A program made the translations under genes and the position numbers. 64,000 nucleotides of DNA from Pseudomonas lurida. Its GTDB lineage: Bacteria; Pseudomonadota; Gammaproteobacteria; Pseudomonadales; Pseudomonadaceae. The notes beneath the pieces are model-generated. The model had not been told where the DNA came from. It did no database searches and saw nothing but the letters and a program-made list of their open reading frames with translations. Shown piece after piece: positions 52,806 to 62,726 of the stretch. The DNA lies in the NCBI RefSeq assembly GCF_002563895.1, contig NZ_PDJB01000001.1:3765501-3829500 (forward strand), given 5' to 3'. Each line of letters begins with the position of its first letter. The stretch's first letter is position 1.

Positions 52806-54257
52806 TTATTCCGTGCGTGTGGCTGGGGTGGTCGCTGCCACGTTGTCGGCGCTGTAGCCGCCGCCCAGGGCCTGCATCAATTGAATCGACAGATCGATCT
52901 GCGCCGCATTCAGGGTCGCCAGCTGACGCTGGGCCTGCAGCAATTGCTGTTCGATGCTGAGCACATCCAGGTAGTTACCGATCCCGGAGCTATAGCGCTG
53001 CACGCCGGTGTCGTAGGACTGCCGGGCAATGTCCGCAGCGTGTTGCTGGGCCTGGATCTGCCGGCCGGTGTCGCGCAGTTGCGAAAGGGTGTTGCCGATA
53101 TCGCCCAAGGCTTGCACCAGGGTCTTGTTGTACTGGGCCACGGCCAGGTCGTAGTCGGCGTCACGCGCATCGAGGTCCGCGCGCAGCCGCCCGCCGTCGA
53201 AGATCGGCAGCGAGATCGTCGGTGCAATGTTGAAGAAGCGGCTGGCCGAACCGAACATCGCATCACCCAGCAACGACTCGGCCCCGGCGCTCGCGCTCAG
53301 GTTGAGGTTGGGGTAGAAGCGGGTCTTGCTCGCATCGATGTTTTTGCCTGCAGCCTCGACACGCCAGCGCGCGGCAATGAGGTCCGGGCGACGGCCGAGC
53401 AGCTCGGCCGGCAGCACCGACGGCACGGCGACGGCGCTGGGTTTCAGCACGGCGGGCCGGGCCAGTTCATTGCCACGGTCCGGCCCCTTGCCGAGCAACA
53501 CCGCCAGGGCAATCTTGGCGCTTTGCAGTTGTTTTTCCGCATCGATCAATTGCGACTGGGAGCTGGCTTCCAGGCTTTCGGTCTGCTGGTACTGGTACTG
53601 ACTGTCGATGCCCGAGTTCAGGCGGCGCTTGCCCAGGTCGAGCATCTGCCGGGTACGCTTGAGGTCGTCGTTGGCCAGGTCCCGCACGATATGGGCCTGC
53701 CCCAGGTCGCTGTAGGCCTTGGCCACATTGGCGGCCAGGGTCAGGCGTGCCGCCTGCTGATCGACCTGGGCGGCACGCGCCTCACCCAACGCGGCCTCCC
53801 AGGCAGCACGCTGGCCACCCCAGAGGTCGAAGTTGTAATTGAAGCTGGCGCCGACGTTGCGCACGGTCGAATAGGCATCACCTTCACCGCGCGGGTCCTG
53901 GTCTTTGGCCAGGCGTGAACGGCTGACACCCGCGCTGGCGTCCAGGGTCGGCATGCGCTCGGCGTCTGCAGCGTAAGCAGCGGCTTCGGCCTGATGGGCA
54001 CGGGCGCTGGCGACTTGCATGTCGGGGCTGTTTTCCAGGGCTTCCTGGATCAGGCCGTCGAGCTGTGGGTCGCCGAGGCTTTTCCACCAGTCGGCGGTGG
54101 GCCAGGCGGCACTCGACAAGGTCATGCCGCTGAGGGATTTACCGGTTTGCAGGGTGTTGGCGTCGAGGCGTTTGCCTTGGGTGTCGAGGCCACTGTAGTT
54201 GGCACAACCGGCCAGTGTCATCGCCACCAGCACCAGGCTGAATGCGCGTGTGTTCAT
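52806..54257 (-). CDS. NodT family outer membrane lipoprotein channel
   Basis: The 483-residue protein has a lipoprotein signal with lipobox LAGC (Cys at residue 18) and a TolC-like double repeat of long helices. It includes the DWWKSLGDPQLDGLI segment found in OprM-type channels. It is the outer membrane exit of the efflux system. It overlaps the marR gene by four bases. Confidence 0.92.
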   Translation of the reverse strand: MNTRAFSLVLVAMTLAGCANYSGLDTQGKRLDANTLQTGKSLSGMTLSSAAWPTADWWKSLGDPQLDGLIQEALENSPDMQVASARAHQAEAAAYAADAERMPTLDASAGVSRSRLAKDQDPRGEGDAYSTVRNVGASFNYNFDLWGGQRAAWEAALGEARAAQVDQQAARLTLAANVAKAYSDLGQAHIVRDLANDDLKRTRQMLDLGKRRLNSGIDSQYQYQQTESLEASSQSQLIDAEKQLQSAKIALAVLLGKGPDRGNELARPAVLKPSAVAVPSVLPAELLGRRPDLIAARWRVEAAGKNIDASKTRFYPNLNLSASAGAESLLGDAMFGSASRFFNIAPTISLPIFDGGRLRADLDARDADYDLAVAQYNKTLVQALGDIGNTLSQLRDTGRQIQAQQHAADIARQSYDTGVQRYSSGIGNYLDVLSIEQQLLQAQRQLATLNAAQIDLSIQLMQALGGGYSADNVAATTPATRTE

Positions 54258-54727
54258 GAATTACCTACCCGCTGGATGACGATGGCGTCACCTGCTGCGA
54301 CGAGAATTTTCTTGAGGATGTTTTCCAGGGTTTGCAGCTCGCCGGGCTCCAGGGCGCCGGCCAGTTCGTTCATCGACTGGGCGCCAATGTGCGGCAGCAT
54401 GTCCGCCAGGCGCTGGCCGTCTTCGGTGAGCACCAGCCGCACCTGGCGCCGGTCCTGCTCGGAACGTTGGCGCGCCAGCAGGCCCTTTTGTTCCAGGCGG
54501 TCGAGCATGCGGGTCATGGAGCCGCTGTCCAGGGACAGGTTGCGACACAGCTCCGCCGGGGTATCGACGTCGAACTGGGCAATGATGATCAACACCTTGA
54601 ACTGCGCAGCGGTCACGCCGTGCGGCTCCATATGGGTGTCGATAATGCGGTCCTTGAGCAGCGCCGCCCGGCCCAGGAGCAGGCCGAGATGGCAGTTGCG
54701 AAAGCTGTCAGGGGTGAAGTGGGGCAT
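54254..54727 (-). CDS. MarR family regulator
   Basis: The 157-residue winged-helix protein has the MarR core: VTAAQFKVLIIIAQF, TPAELCRNLSLDSGSMTRMLDRLEQKGLL and RQRSEQDRRQVRLVLTEDG. It is the first gene of the efflux operon, as EmrR/MprA is for emrAB. It probably represses the operon until a drug-like ligand binds. AAGGTG precedes the ATG. Two matching palindromes immediately upstream are its likely binding sites. Confidence 0.93.
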   Translation of the reverse strand: MPHFTPDSFRNCHLGLLLGRAALLKDRIIDTHMEPHGVTAAQFKVLIIIAQFDVDTPAELCRNLSLDSGSMTRMLDRLEQKGLLARQRSEQDRRQVRLVLTEDGQRLADMLPHIGAQSMNELAGALEPGELQTLENILKKILVAAGDAIVIQRVGNS

Positions 54728-54741
54728 CGGAAGTCACCTTA

Positions 54742-54796
54742 TTACTGCCTAGGCAGTGAATGTATGACAAGATGTTACTGCTTAGGCAGCGAATGT
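54742..54796. promoter_or_regulatory. Twin MarR operators
   Basis: ACTGCCTAGGCAGT (54744-54757, perfect palindrome) is repeated 33 bases on as CTGCTTAGGCAG (54778-54789). The flanks TTA and GAATGT are conserved over 22 bases with two mismatches. A 33-base step equals three helical turns, so the bound dimers would sit on one face. Confidence 0.8.
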
Positions 54797-54859
54797 CAAA
54801 TGGAATTATTAGCTTGCTTGGTAATTGCGCGACAGGCGGGCTGGAGGGCTGGCACATGT

Positions 54860-54943
54860 GAAAAGGGGCTTGCCCCCGATGGCGGTGTTTCAGTCAGCCC
54901 CCACTTGACTGACCCACCGCCATCGGGCGCAAGCCCCCTCCCA
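54860..54943. repeat. REP inverted pair
   Basis: GGGGCTTGCCCCCGATGGCGGT on the left faces ACCGCCATCGGGCGCAAGCCCC on the right. Confidence 0.85.
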
Positions 54944-54963
54944 CTTTGTTAACCGAGCAAGGT

Positions 54964-57900
54964 TCAGAAATCGCGTTTGTAGAAGATATCCAGGGAGCTG
55001 GCCACGCCGCTCGCCACTTCCAGGTAGACCTTCTTGCTCAACAGGTAGCGCAACGCAATCGTGCTGGCCGGTTCGAACACCCCGACCCCGTAACGCAGGC
55101 TGAGTTTCTCGGTGATCTTGCCGCTGGCTACCACGGCGGTGTTGTTGCCGCTGCCCTGGGTGTCGAGGTCGAAGTCCTGGATGCCCAGCTTGTTGGCAAG
55201 GTCCGAGGTCACTCCGGCGCTGCCCATGAGGCCCAGGCCCAGTGCAGCTTGGGCCAGCATGTTGTTATCTTCGCCGGTGCTGCTCAACGGACGGCCCAAC
55301 ACCAGGTAGGACAGTGCCTGCTCCTGGCTCATGGCCGGCTCGGAAAAGATTTGCGTCGTGGGTTGTTCGGCGCTGCCGCTGAGGCGGATGCCGGCCACCA
55401 CATCGTCGGTCTTGCGGATCGCCTCAATGTCCAGGTACGGCTGGTCAAGGGGCCCGGCGAACAGCAAGCGCGCGCGGCGCACGTCCAGCCGCTGCCCATA
55501 GGCTCGGTAGCGACCATCGTTGAGCCACAGCTCGCCACGGGTGTCGAGGTTGTCGCCGATATGCACCTGGCCTTGCACCTTGGCGGTGAGACCGAAGCCG
55601 GAGAAGTTGAGCTTGTCTTCACCCACCACCACGTCGATGTCCATGGCCATCGCCATTGGCGGCTTGCCCTCTTCGGTCTGGCTACCGACGATCACGGTGT
55701 CATCGGAGACCTTGACGGTGGACGGCGGCAGTTCGCGCACCGTGATATCGCCACGTGGGATGTGCACTTTGCCGGCGACGGCCAGCTTATCGTTCTTCAG
55801 GCTGATTTTCAGGTCGGGCGCCACTTCCAGAACGGCGTATGGCTCGACCGTGACCGGCAATTGCGAGCCTTGCAAACTCAGATCCACCACCAGCGCCTGG
55901 CCCCAGTCGATCTGGCCCTTGAGGCTACCCTGCCCCGCCTTGCCGCTGCGCCAGGCGCCGTTGAGCTGCACACTTTCGCCCGCAATCAGCGCTTGTACAT
56001 TCAAGCCTTCGAGACTGATGGGCAGTTCCGGGCCCGACACCTCGCCTCCCACCAGGTTCACGTTGCCGTTGACCTGGGGCGCCAGCAAGCCACCGGAGAT
56101 ACGGCCGTTGCCATTGAGCTTGCCGGTGAGGGTTTCCACCATCGGCACAAAGGGTCGTGCCACCGCGAGGTCGAGGCCGGCGAGGCTGAAGTTGCCGGTG
56201 ATGGGCTTGTTTTTCGGCAAGGGGTTGATCTGCGCCTGCACCAGCAATTCACCGAGCTTGCCACCGCGGAAGTTCAGCTGTGTGTCGATGCGCTTGGGGT
56301 TGAGGGTGGTTTCCAGCTTCAACGTGTCATACGGGAAATCCAGCCACTGGTCCTTCTCCTTGACGCGCAGGGTGCCGCCACTGGCGTCCACCGAGACCAC
56401 GCCTTTGGGGCCGCTGTCCGGCAGGTCCAGTTGAAGGTCGGCGTTGAGCTTGCCCTGCCAGGCAAAATCCTTGGGCAAGAACGCCGCCAGGCTGTCGATG
56501 GGGAATTGTTTGAGGTGGTAACGCAGCTTCGGCTCAGGCATCAGGCGCTGGTCTTCGCCGCACAGGCTGGCAGGCCCGGACACCCAACAGTGCGCGGCGA
56601 ACGTGAGCTTGCCATCGGCCAAGCGCTCGATCTTCGCTGGCGCCTGCAGCTTCCAGTCCTGGCCTCCGGCTTGTACATCACCACTGGCCAGGCGCCCGCG
56701 CCAATTGCCCTTGTCGAGATTGCCGTCCAATGCCAGGGCCAGCTTGACCAGCGGGCCGGCCAGGTCCAATTGGACTTTCTGGTACTTGATATCGCCTTGG
56801 GCGCTGGCGGTCAGGGTGCCGACCTGGGTGTCGCCGGACTGGATGCCGCTGCCCTTGAGGTCGATCTTGGCGCGCTGGGCGTTATCCAGGTTGGCGTCGA
56901 GGGTGAGGCTTTGCAGGCGATTGTCAGCAAACGCCAGTTGCTGGCCCTTGAGGGCGAGCTTGCCCTGCGGGGCGTTGAGGCTGCCCGCCACGTCGAGTCG
57001 GCCGTTGACCTGGCCGCGCAACTGCGGCCACAACTGGGCCAGGCGCGCCAGTTTGATATCGATCTGCCCGGCCAGGCGTTGTTGCAGGCTGCCACTGCCA
57101 TTGATGCGGTTGTCGCCCAGGCGGATATCCAGGTTGGCCAATGTCCATTGCTCGCCCGCCCCTTCGGCCTTGGCTGCCAGTACCGCGGTTTGCCCGCGAA
57201 GGCGCCCCTTGAGGTCGAGGTCGGCATCCAGCTTGAGGTGCTCGTTCTTGAACTCGCCTTTGCTGCGCAGCGGCCCGGCCAGGGTACCGGGCAGTTCAGC
57301 CACCCAGTACGCCGGGTTCAGCGCCGACAGGTCGAGCGCCGTGTCCCAGGCAATGCCATCGGCAAATTGCAGGTTAAGGTGGCCTTCGGCCTTGCCTTGG
57401 CCGGCGGTCAGTTTCAGCTCGGGCAAAAAGACCTGCTTGAGGTCGCCACTGAACGGCGTGACCACATTGAACTTGCCCGCCGGGCCATCGAGGTCGGCCT
57501 TCAGGTTGCCCAGGTAGTTGCCGTCTTTGTAGGAGACCTCGCCATTGAACGTACGCAAGGCGACTTGCGGCTCGTCAATGACCGGGTAGAGGCGATGCCA
57601 GGGGAAGTCCAGCCAGTCGATCTTGGCGTCGGCGCTGAACCCTTGTTGCCAATCCAACTGGGCCGTCAGCTTCAGGCTTTGCTTGTCACCGGCACTCAGG
57701 TCCAGGCCGGCGATCTGCGCGCCCTTGGCGTCGACCTTGCCTTGCAGCAGCAAGTCCACCGGACCTTTTTCCGCCGGCAACACGGCCTTGCCCATCAATT
57801 GGTAACCGCGGTTCAAATCACCTTTGGCGGTGAGGTCGAGTTGATTGAGTTGCAGCGTGTCGGGCAGATCGGCGCTGGGCTTGAAGCCGTCGGCGGTGAT

Positions 57901-58638
57901 GTGCAATTGAGCCGGGAGATTTTCCACCAGCGGCTGCAGCTCTGCGCTGAGCTTGGCCGGCAGGTAGCCCGTGCTGTCGGCGTCGAGCTTGAGGGTCTTG
58001 AGCAAATCGCCGTCGACCTTGAGCGCCACCTTCCACGGTGCACCGCCTGGCGCATACGGCAGGCTCAGGTTACCGCTGGCGCTCAACGGCCAGTCGCCGG
58101 TGGGTTGCAGCAGGCCGGCCAGGTCCAGCACCAGGTCATCGCGCTGCAGGTGCACCGAGTCGATCTGCAGGCCGGCGGCGGTCCAATGCGCCGCCAGTTG
58201 CAGGCCCTTGAGTTCCTCGCTGCCGTTGAACAGCAGGCTACCGACGCGAACGTCGCCCACTTGGATCGACACCGGCAACTTCACGTCGGGCAGTTCGATT
58301 GGTCCGCTGCTGTCCTCGGTGCTCGGTGGAAATTGCAGGCTGACCTGCTCCACGTCCAAGCGGTCAATGCACAAGGTCATGCGCAACAGGCACGCCGGTG
58401 ACCAATCAAACTGGGGCGCCTGGAGTTCGACGCGACTGCTGCCCTGCTGCCACAGTAAATGCTCGGCGCTCCACTGGCCGCCCAGGTGGCCCTGGAAATT
58501 TTCCACGCTCAAGCCCGGTACGCGGGCCAAAGCCCAGCGGCTGCCCGCCTGGGTGCCAAGTACCGCCCACAGCGCCAATAACAACACGGCAAGGCTGGCC
58601 ACCACGGCCAGCCCCGCTATTTTCACACCACGCATCAC
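54964..58638 (-). CDS. tamB: Translocation and assembly module protein TamB
   Basis: The 1224-residue protein is anchored by an N-terminal helix (residues 8-27) and otherwise made of repetitive beta-strands. These form a hydrophobic groove across the periplasm (AsmA-like/VPS13-like taco fold). The C-terminal DUF490 domain (around VRARLLFAGPLDQPYLDIEA and SYLVLGRPLS) ends in SLDIFYKRDF. With TamA it aids assembly of outer membrane proteins and is implicated in phospholipid transport. It overlaps tamA by four bases and lies downstream of it. Confidence 0.95.
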   Translation of the reverse strand: MMRGVKIAGLAVVASLAVLLLALWAVLGTQAGSRWALARVPGLSVENFQGHLGGQWSAEHLLWQQGSSRVELQAPQFDWSPACLLRMTLCIDRLDVEQVSLQFPPSTEDSSGPIELPDVKLPVSIQVGDVRVGSLLFNGSEELKGLQLAAHWTAAGLQIDSVHLQRDDLVLDLAGLLQPTGDWPLSASGNLSLPYAPGGAPWKVALKVDGDLLKTLKLDADSTGYLPAKLSAELQPLVENLPAQLHITADGFKPSADLPDTLQLNQLDLTAKGDLNRGYQLMGKAVLPAEKGPVDLLLQGKVDAKGAQIAGLDLSAGDKQSLKLTAQLDWQQGFSADAKIDWLDFPWHRLYPVIDEPQVALRTFNGEVSYKDGNYLGNLKADLDGPAGKFNVVTPFSGDLKQVFLPELKLTAGQGKAEGHLNLQFADGIAWDTALDLSALNPAYWVAELPGTLAGPLRSKGEFKNEHLKLDADLDLKGRLRGQTAVLAAKAEGAGEQWTLANLDIRLGDNRINGSGSLQQRLAGQIDIKLARLAQLWPQLRGQVNGRLDVAGSLNAPQGKLALKGQQLAFADNRLQSLTLDANLDNAQRAKIDLKGSGIQSGDTQVGTLTASAQGDIKYQKVQLDLAGPLVKLALALDGNLDKGNWRGRLASGDVQAGGQDWKLQAPAKIERLADGKLTFAAHCWVSGPASLCGEDQRLMPEPKLRYHLKQFPIDSLAAFLPKDFAWQGKLNADLQLDLPDSGPKGVVSVDASGGTLRVKEKDQWLDFPYDTLKLETTLNPKRIDTQLNFRGGKLGELLVQAQINPLPKNKPITGNFSLAGLDLAVARPFVPMVETLTGKLNGNGRISGGLLAPQVNGNVNLVGGEVSGPELPISLEGLNVQALIAGESVQLNGAWRSGKAGQGSLKGQIDWGQALVVDLSLQGSQLPVTVEPYAVLEVAPDLKISLKNDKLAVAGKVHIPRGDITVRELPPSTVKVSDDTVIVGSQTEEGKPPMAMAMDIDVVVGEDKLNFSGFGLTAKVQGQVHIGDNLDTRGELWLNDGRYRAYGQRLDVRRARLLFAGPLDQPYLDIEAIRKTDDVVAGIRLSGSAEQPTTQIFSEPAMSQEQALSYLVLGRPLSSTGEDNNMLAQAALGLGLMGSAGVTSDLANKLGIQDFDLDTQGSGNNTAVVASGKITEKLSLRYGVGVFEPASTIALRYLLSKKVYLEVASGVASSLDIFYKRDF

Positions 58639-60362
58639 AGCTCAGGCCCCATGGAAAAGTGCAATCGAACGCCGCCCGGGTCTTCCAGGGCATGGGCTAG
58701 GTCAAGGCGGATTGGGCCGACCGGCGAGACCCATCGGATACCCACGCCCACGCCGGTTTTCAGGCTGGGCAGTTCCAGGGAGTTGAAGGAGTTGCCCTGG
58801 TCGATAAAGGTCGCGATCCGCCATTTCTCGGCGATGGAATATTGATACTCGGCACTCAAGGCCACCATGTAGCGGCCACCGATGCGGTCGCCACGATCGT
58901 TCTCGGGCGACAACGTCTGGTACTCGTAGCCACGTACGCTCTGGTCACCACCGGCAAAGAAACGCAAGGACGGCGGCACGGATTTGTACCCATTGGTGGC
59001 ACTGCCGCCCACCTGCGCGCGCGCGAGGAAGCGGTGGTTGTCCCACAAGGTGGTCAGCCCTTTGACCATGGCCGTGCCGTAGAGCAGGTTGGTATCGGAA
59101 CCCAGCCCTTCTTTCGCCACCTTGGTGTCGAATTGCAGACGGTAGCCGTGGTGCGGGTCGATGCGGTTGTCACTGCGCAGGTAGGAGTAACTGATCCCCG
59201 GCATGACCAGGTTGCTCAGGCCGGAGTCATTGCCCAGGCGATATTCTTCGCGCTGGTATTTGAGCGAAATCACCCGGGTCCAACCGCTCGGCAACTTGCT
59301 GTGCCACTCGGGGCCGAGGGTGAGCAATTTACTCAGGGTGTCGGTGTTGGCGATTTCTTCATTCTGATAACCGCCGGCGAAACGCAGCTTGTCGGTAAGC
59401 GGCGGGTCGAGGGGGATGTCGTACCACAGGCCAACGTTCTGCCGTGGCGCCGACAGCTCGGCCTCCCAGCCATAACTGTGGCCTTGAGGGTTGACCCAGT
59501 GGCGGGTCCAGTTGGCTTTGCCGCGCGGGCCGACGTCAGTGGAGAACCCCAGGCCCAGGCCCATGGTGCGTGGCTTGCGGGTCTCCAGGCGCACGGCGAC
59601 AGGAATGATGTCATGCGTCGAAGCGGCCGGGGCGGCGTCCACGCGCACACCTTCGAAAAAACCGCTGGCCTGCAGGTTCTGGTTGAGTTCGGCGATCAGT
59701 TCGGAGTCGTAAGGCGTGCCACTTTTGAACGGCACCATGCGTTGCAGCAGTTCTTCGTCAAACGGTGTATCACCGGCAAAACTGACGTTGCCGAGGGTAT
59801 AGCGCGGGCCGCTGTCGTAGACGAGTTCGATATCGGCGACGCCGGCCTGCGGGTCTACCGAGAGTTTCTGGCGGGTGAAGCGACCGCTGAAAAAGCCGTA
59901 GCGCGACGCCTGGTTCTGGATCAGACGCTTGGCGTCTTCGTAATGGCCATGGTTGAGCACGGCACCGGATTTGAGGTCGTCGCTGACGGGCACGCGAAAG
60001 GCCTTGAGGTCGGCGGCAGGGCCGTCGACCCGAATGGTCACGTTACGCAAATGCACCGGCTCACCGGGGTCGATGGTGAGGATCAGGCGCGGGTTCTTGC
60101 CGCCCTTCACGTCACTCTCGATCTGTGGCTGATAGAAGCCTAGAGCCTGCGCAGCTTTGCGCGCCTGCTCCTCGGCGCCACGGCTGAACCGCAGCAAGGC
60201 CTCTTCATCACGATCGCCCACCCCGCCGATATAGCCTTCGATGTTGGCTTTCAACGCGTCGTTTGCGGGTTTGATCCGCACGTCCAATTCGCTCTGCGCC
60301 AAGGCGCCGCAGCTTGTGAACAGCAGAACCAAGCCGCTGGTAAATCTTCCTGGAAACTTCAT
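58635..60362 (-). CDS. tamA: Translocation and assembly module protein TamA
   Basis: The 575-residue Omp85-family protein has a signal peptide (cut after ALA, residue 22), three POTRA domains (about residues 23-265), and a 16-strand barrel. The conserved VRGYEY loop motif lies in the barrel. It sits in the outer membrane and docks TamB. It is the first gene of the tamA-tamB operon. Confidence 0.95.
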   Translation of the reverse strand: MKFPGRFTSGLVLLFTSCGALAQSELDVRIKPANDALKANIEGYIGGVGDRDEEALLRFSRGAEEQARKAAQALGFYQPQIESDVKGGKNPRLILTIDPGEPVHLRNVTIRVDGPAADLKAFRVPVSDDLKSGAVLNHGHYEDAKRLIQNQASRYGFFSGRFTRQKLSVDPQAGVADIELVYDSGPRYTLGNVSFAGDTPFDEELLQRMVPFKSGTPYDSELIAELNQNLQASGFFEGVRVDAAPAASTHDIIPVAVRLETRKPRTMGLGLGFSTDVGPRGKANWTRHWVNPQGHSYGWEAELSAPRQNVGLWYDIPLDPPLTDKLRFAGGYQNEEIANTDTLSKLLTLGPEWHSKLPSGWTRVISLKYQREEYRLGNDSGLSNLVMPGISYSYLRSDNRIDPHHGYRLQFDTKVAKEGLGSDTNLLYGTAMVKGLTTLWDNHRFLARAQVGGSATNGYKSVPPSLRFFAGGDQSVRGYEYQTLSPENDRGDRIGGRYMVALSAEYQYSIAEKWRIATFIDQGNSFNSLELPSLKTGVGVGIRWVSPVGPIRLDLAHALEDPGGVRLHFSMGPEL

Positions 60363-60426
60363 AGGCGCGGATGCTACACGAGCTGGGGAGAAACTTAGAA
60401 CTCAGACAATTCTGAAAAATTCTGCG

Positions 60427-61077
60427 CTAAGCCGTTGCAGCATGTAACGACTGGGGGTTGGGGTGAAAAAACACGTGCTCCAGAACGGGTCCGACAGCGA
60501 CTTCACCAATTTCCTCATAACCCTGACGCTTGTAGAAATCCAGGTAGCGTGAGTTGCCCGTGTCGAGCACTACACCGGAGGAATGAGGGTCTTCGGCACA
60601 CCAGTTATGCACGGCCTCCAGCAATTGCTCACCATAATGCTTGCCCTGGAATTGCGGGTGAATACCCAGCAATGGCAGCACGTGCACCGACTCATTGGGC
60701 AGGCATGCCAGCACCGCGTGATGGTAGTCGAGGTAGCGCCGCGTACCGCGCACGCCCGTGCTCAGCCACATGCGCAATTGCCAGGCCCAGCTCTCGGTAA
60801 TCCCCAGGCGCCGCTGCGGTGGCGCGATCAAGGCGATGCCGATCAACCGGTCGTTGACGAACAGGCCAATGGCCGGAAGCTTCTGAAAAAAGTGCTGCTT
60901 GACCAGCTCGCGCACGGTGGCGCGTACCCGCTGCTCGTAGCCCGGCCGCTCGGCTTCAAAGATATAGGCAAAGGTCGGCTCGTGACGGTAGGCCTGATAC
61001 AGCAGGGAACGGGCCTCGCGGGAATAGCCGCTGTTGAGCAGGCGAATTTCGGCAATGGCAGTCGAGGTGTCAGGCAT
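60427..61077 (-). CDS. GNAT family N-acetyltransferase
   Basis: The 216-residue protein shows the GNAT acetyl-CoA site in [21 protein letters not shown] and the C-terminal [22 protein letters not shown]. The start at MPDTSTA follows GGGAGA; an in-frame codon seven positions upstream is less likely. Substrate is not apparent, and the gene stands alone divergent from xthA. Confidence 0.85.
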   Translation of the reverse strand: MPDTSTAIAEIRLLNSGYSREARSLLYQAYRHEPTFAYIFEAERPGYEQRVRATVRELVKQHFFQKLPAIGLFVNDRLIGIALIAPPQRRLGITESWAWQLRMWLSTGVRGTRRYLDYHHAVLACLPNESVHVLPLLGIHPQFQGKHYGEQLLEAVHNWCAEDPHSSGVVLDTGNSRYLDFYKRQGYEEIGEVAVGPVLEHVFFHPNPQSLHAATA

Positions 61078-61245
61078 ACGATCAATCTCCCTGGGCACCG
61101 CTCAGGAGGCGGCGTTCTTATGGGTACGAACCCACGCAGCACGAGTCGTTCCCAGACATTAGCAGTGCATCTGTCCTACCGCCACGCTGGCCCCCGTCCG
61201 ACTTGTCCGCTAGCATCGCCCTTTTGCCAGACTGGACTGCCGACC

Positions 61246-62058
61246 ATGAAAATCGTCTCCTTCAATATCAACGGGCTGCGCGCCCGCCCTCATCAGCTGG
61301 CGGCGCTGATTGAAAAGCACCAACCCGACGTGATCGGCCTGCAGGAAACCAAGGTCCACGATGATCAATTCCCACTGGCCGAAGTCCAGGCCCTGGGTTA
61401 TCACGTGTACTACCACGGCCAGAAAGGCCACTACGGCGTGGCCATGCTCTCGCGCAAAGAAGCCTTGAGCGTGCACAAAGGCTTTGCCAGCGACGAAGAA
61501 GATGCCCAGCGTCGCTTTATCTGGGGCACCTTCGCCGACGAAAATGGCCACCCGGTCACCATCATGAACGGCTATTTCCCCCAGGGCGAAAGCCGCGACC
61601 ACCCCACCAAGTTCCCGGCCAAACAGCGCTTTTATGAAGACTTGCAGCACCTGCTGGAAAGCCAGTTCAGCAATGACCAGGCACTGGTGGTGATGGGCGA
61701 TGTGAATATTTCCCCGGAAGACTGCGACATCGGCATCGGCGCCGACAACGCCAAGCGCTGGCTGAAAACCGGCAAGTGCAGTTTCCTGCCAGAAGAACGC
61801 GAATGGATGGCCCGCCTGAAAAACTGGGGCCTGGTCGACAGCTTTCGCCACCTCAACCCGGACGTGGCCGACCGCTTCAGCTGGTTCGACTACCGTAGCC
61901 GTGGCTTTGAAGACGAGCCCAAGCGCGGGCTGCGCATTGACGTGATCCTGGCCTCCAATGGCCTGCTGCACCGGGTCAAGGACGCCGGCGTGGATTACGA
62001 TCTGCGCGGCCTGGAAAAACCGTCGGACCACGCGCCGATCTGGCTCGAACTGAGCTGA
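61246..62058 (+). CDS. xthA: Exodeoxyribonuclease III
   Basis: The 270-residue DNA repair enzyme cleaves abasic sites and removes 3' blocking groups. The EEP-fold motifs are complete: [52 protein letters not shown] and the C-terminal SDHAPIW. The ATG for MKIVSF is chosen; the frame is open far upstream over antisense sequence of the GNAT gene without a start signal. Confidence 0.95.
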   Translation: MKIVSFNINGLRARPHQLAALIEKHQPDVIGLQETKVHDDQFPLAEVQALGYHVYYHGQKGHYGVAMLSRKEALSVHKGFASDEEDAQRRFIWGTFADENGHPVTIMNGYFPQGESRDHPTKFPAKQRFYEDLQHLLESQFSNDQALVVMGDVNISPEDCDIGIGADNAKRWLKTGKCSFLPEEREWMARLKNWGLVDSFRHLNPDVADRFSWFDYRSRGFEDEPKRGLRIDVILASNGLLHRVKDAGVDYDLRGLEKPSDHAPIWLELS

Positions 62059-62726
62059 AAACACCCTCCTTTGTGGGAGCGATAGCCACAGGTTGCTACA
62101 GAACGCTGTAGCAACCCCGGTAACCACGATGCGAAGCGAGCCGCTTTTGATCTTGATCTTGATCGTGCTTTTGATCTCAGGCGCCCCATCAAACACGCTG
62201 GCCGGAATTCGACAGGGATTTGGGGGGTAAACCGGCAGGGATGCCGGTTTAGCCGCCCCGCGCCATGGAGGGCGCGTGGCGGCGGCCCCCCAAATCACTG
62301 TCGGATTACGGGCACACCGAGCGTGAGCGAGGTGCCGAGTGTTGGGGCAAGAGCCTTTTGGTTACTTTGGGGCTCTTTTCCAAAGTGACCCGCCGTCAGG
62401 GCGGAACCCATAGCAGCCGTGACCTAAATAACGGATATGTACCCGGTCTGATCCGACATCCAGGCCGGCTGTCAGGCCGCCTTCGCGGGCAAGCCCGCTC
62501 CCACATTTTTGGATCGTGGGGTGACAGTTAGATTGCCGTCGGCTGTCAGACCGCTTTCGCGAGCAAGCCCACTCCCACATTTTTGGATCGCGGGGTGACA
62601 GGGAGATAGTGGTTGGCTGTCGGCCCGGCTTCGCGGACAAGCCCGCTCCTACCGTCGAGCGTCATATTGTTGAAACCTGCCTGACTTATTCTCGTCGCAC
62701 TCCCTTTGGCTTGAGAAGGTGCCAGC
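62059..62726. repeat. Repeat-rich intergenic region
   Basis: About 670 bases with no credible gene. A perfect 11-pair hairpin GGTTGCTACAG with loop AACG lies at 62091-62116. The section around 62270-62410 (GCGAGGTGCCGAGTGTTGGGGC, then TTTTGGTTACTTTGGGGC and CCAAAGTGACCCGCC) is a dispersed element I recall from many Pseudomonas genomes. A tandem array of three REP half-units with about 75-base spacing follows at 62458-62653. Confidence 0.75.
62458..62653. repeat. Tandem array of single REP units
   Basis: Three same-orientation copies of a TTCGCGGGCAAGCCCGCTCC core occur at about 62481, 62555 and 62630. They are separated by a repeated linker with ATTTTTGGATCG and GGGGTGACAG. The middle copy reads GAGCAAGCCCACTCC and the last GGACAAGCCCGCTCC. 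Unlike the other REPs in the window they are not in inverted pairs. Confidence 0.8.

Noticed and set aside
54946-58401. Open frame of 1151 codons on the plus strand opposite tamB
   Set aside because: Antisense shadow of tamB caused by codon bias; it has no domains or ribosome binding site.
60583-61245. Upstream extension of the xthA frame over the GNAT gene
   Set aside because: Exonuclease III starts at [10 protein letters not shown]; the extension is antisense to a real gene.
62091-62116. Intrinsic terminator after xthA
   Set aside because: The 11-pair stem is perfect but lacks a T-run, so I only note it as a hairpin.
62458-62653. Possible CRISPR array
   Set aside because: Only three units with conserved rather than unique spacers, and the core is a REP palindrome.
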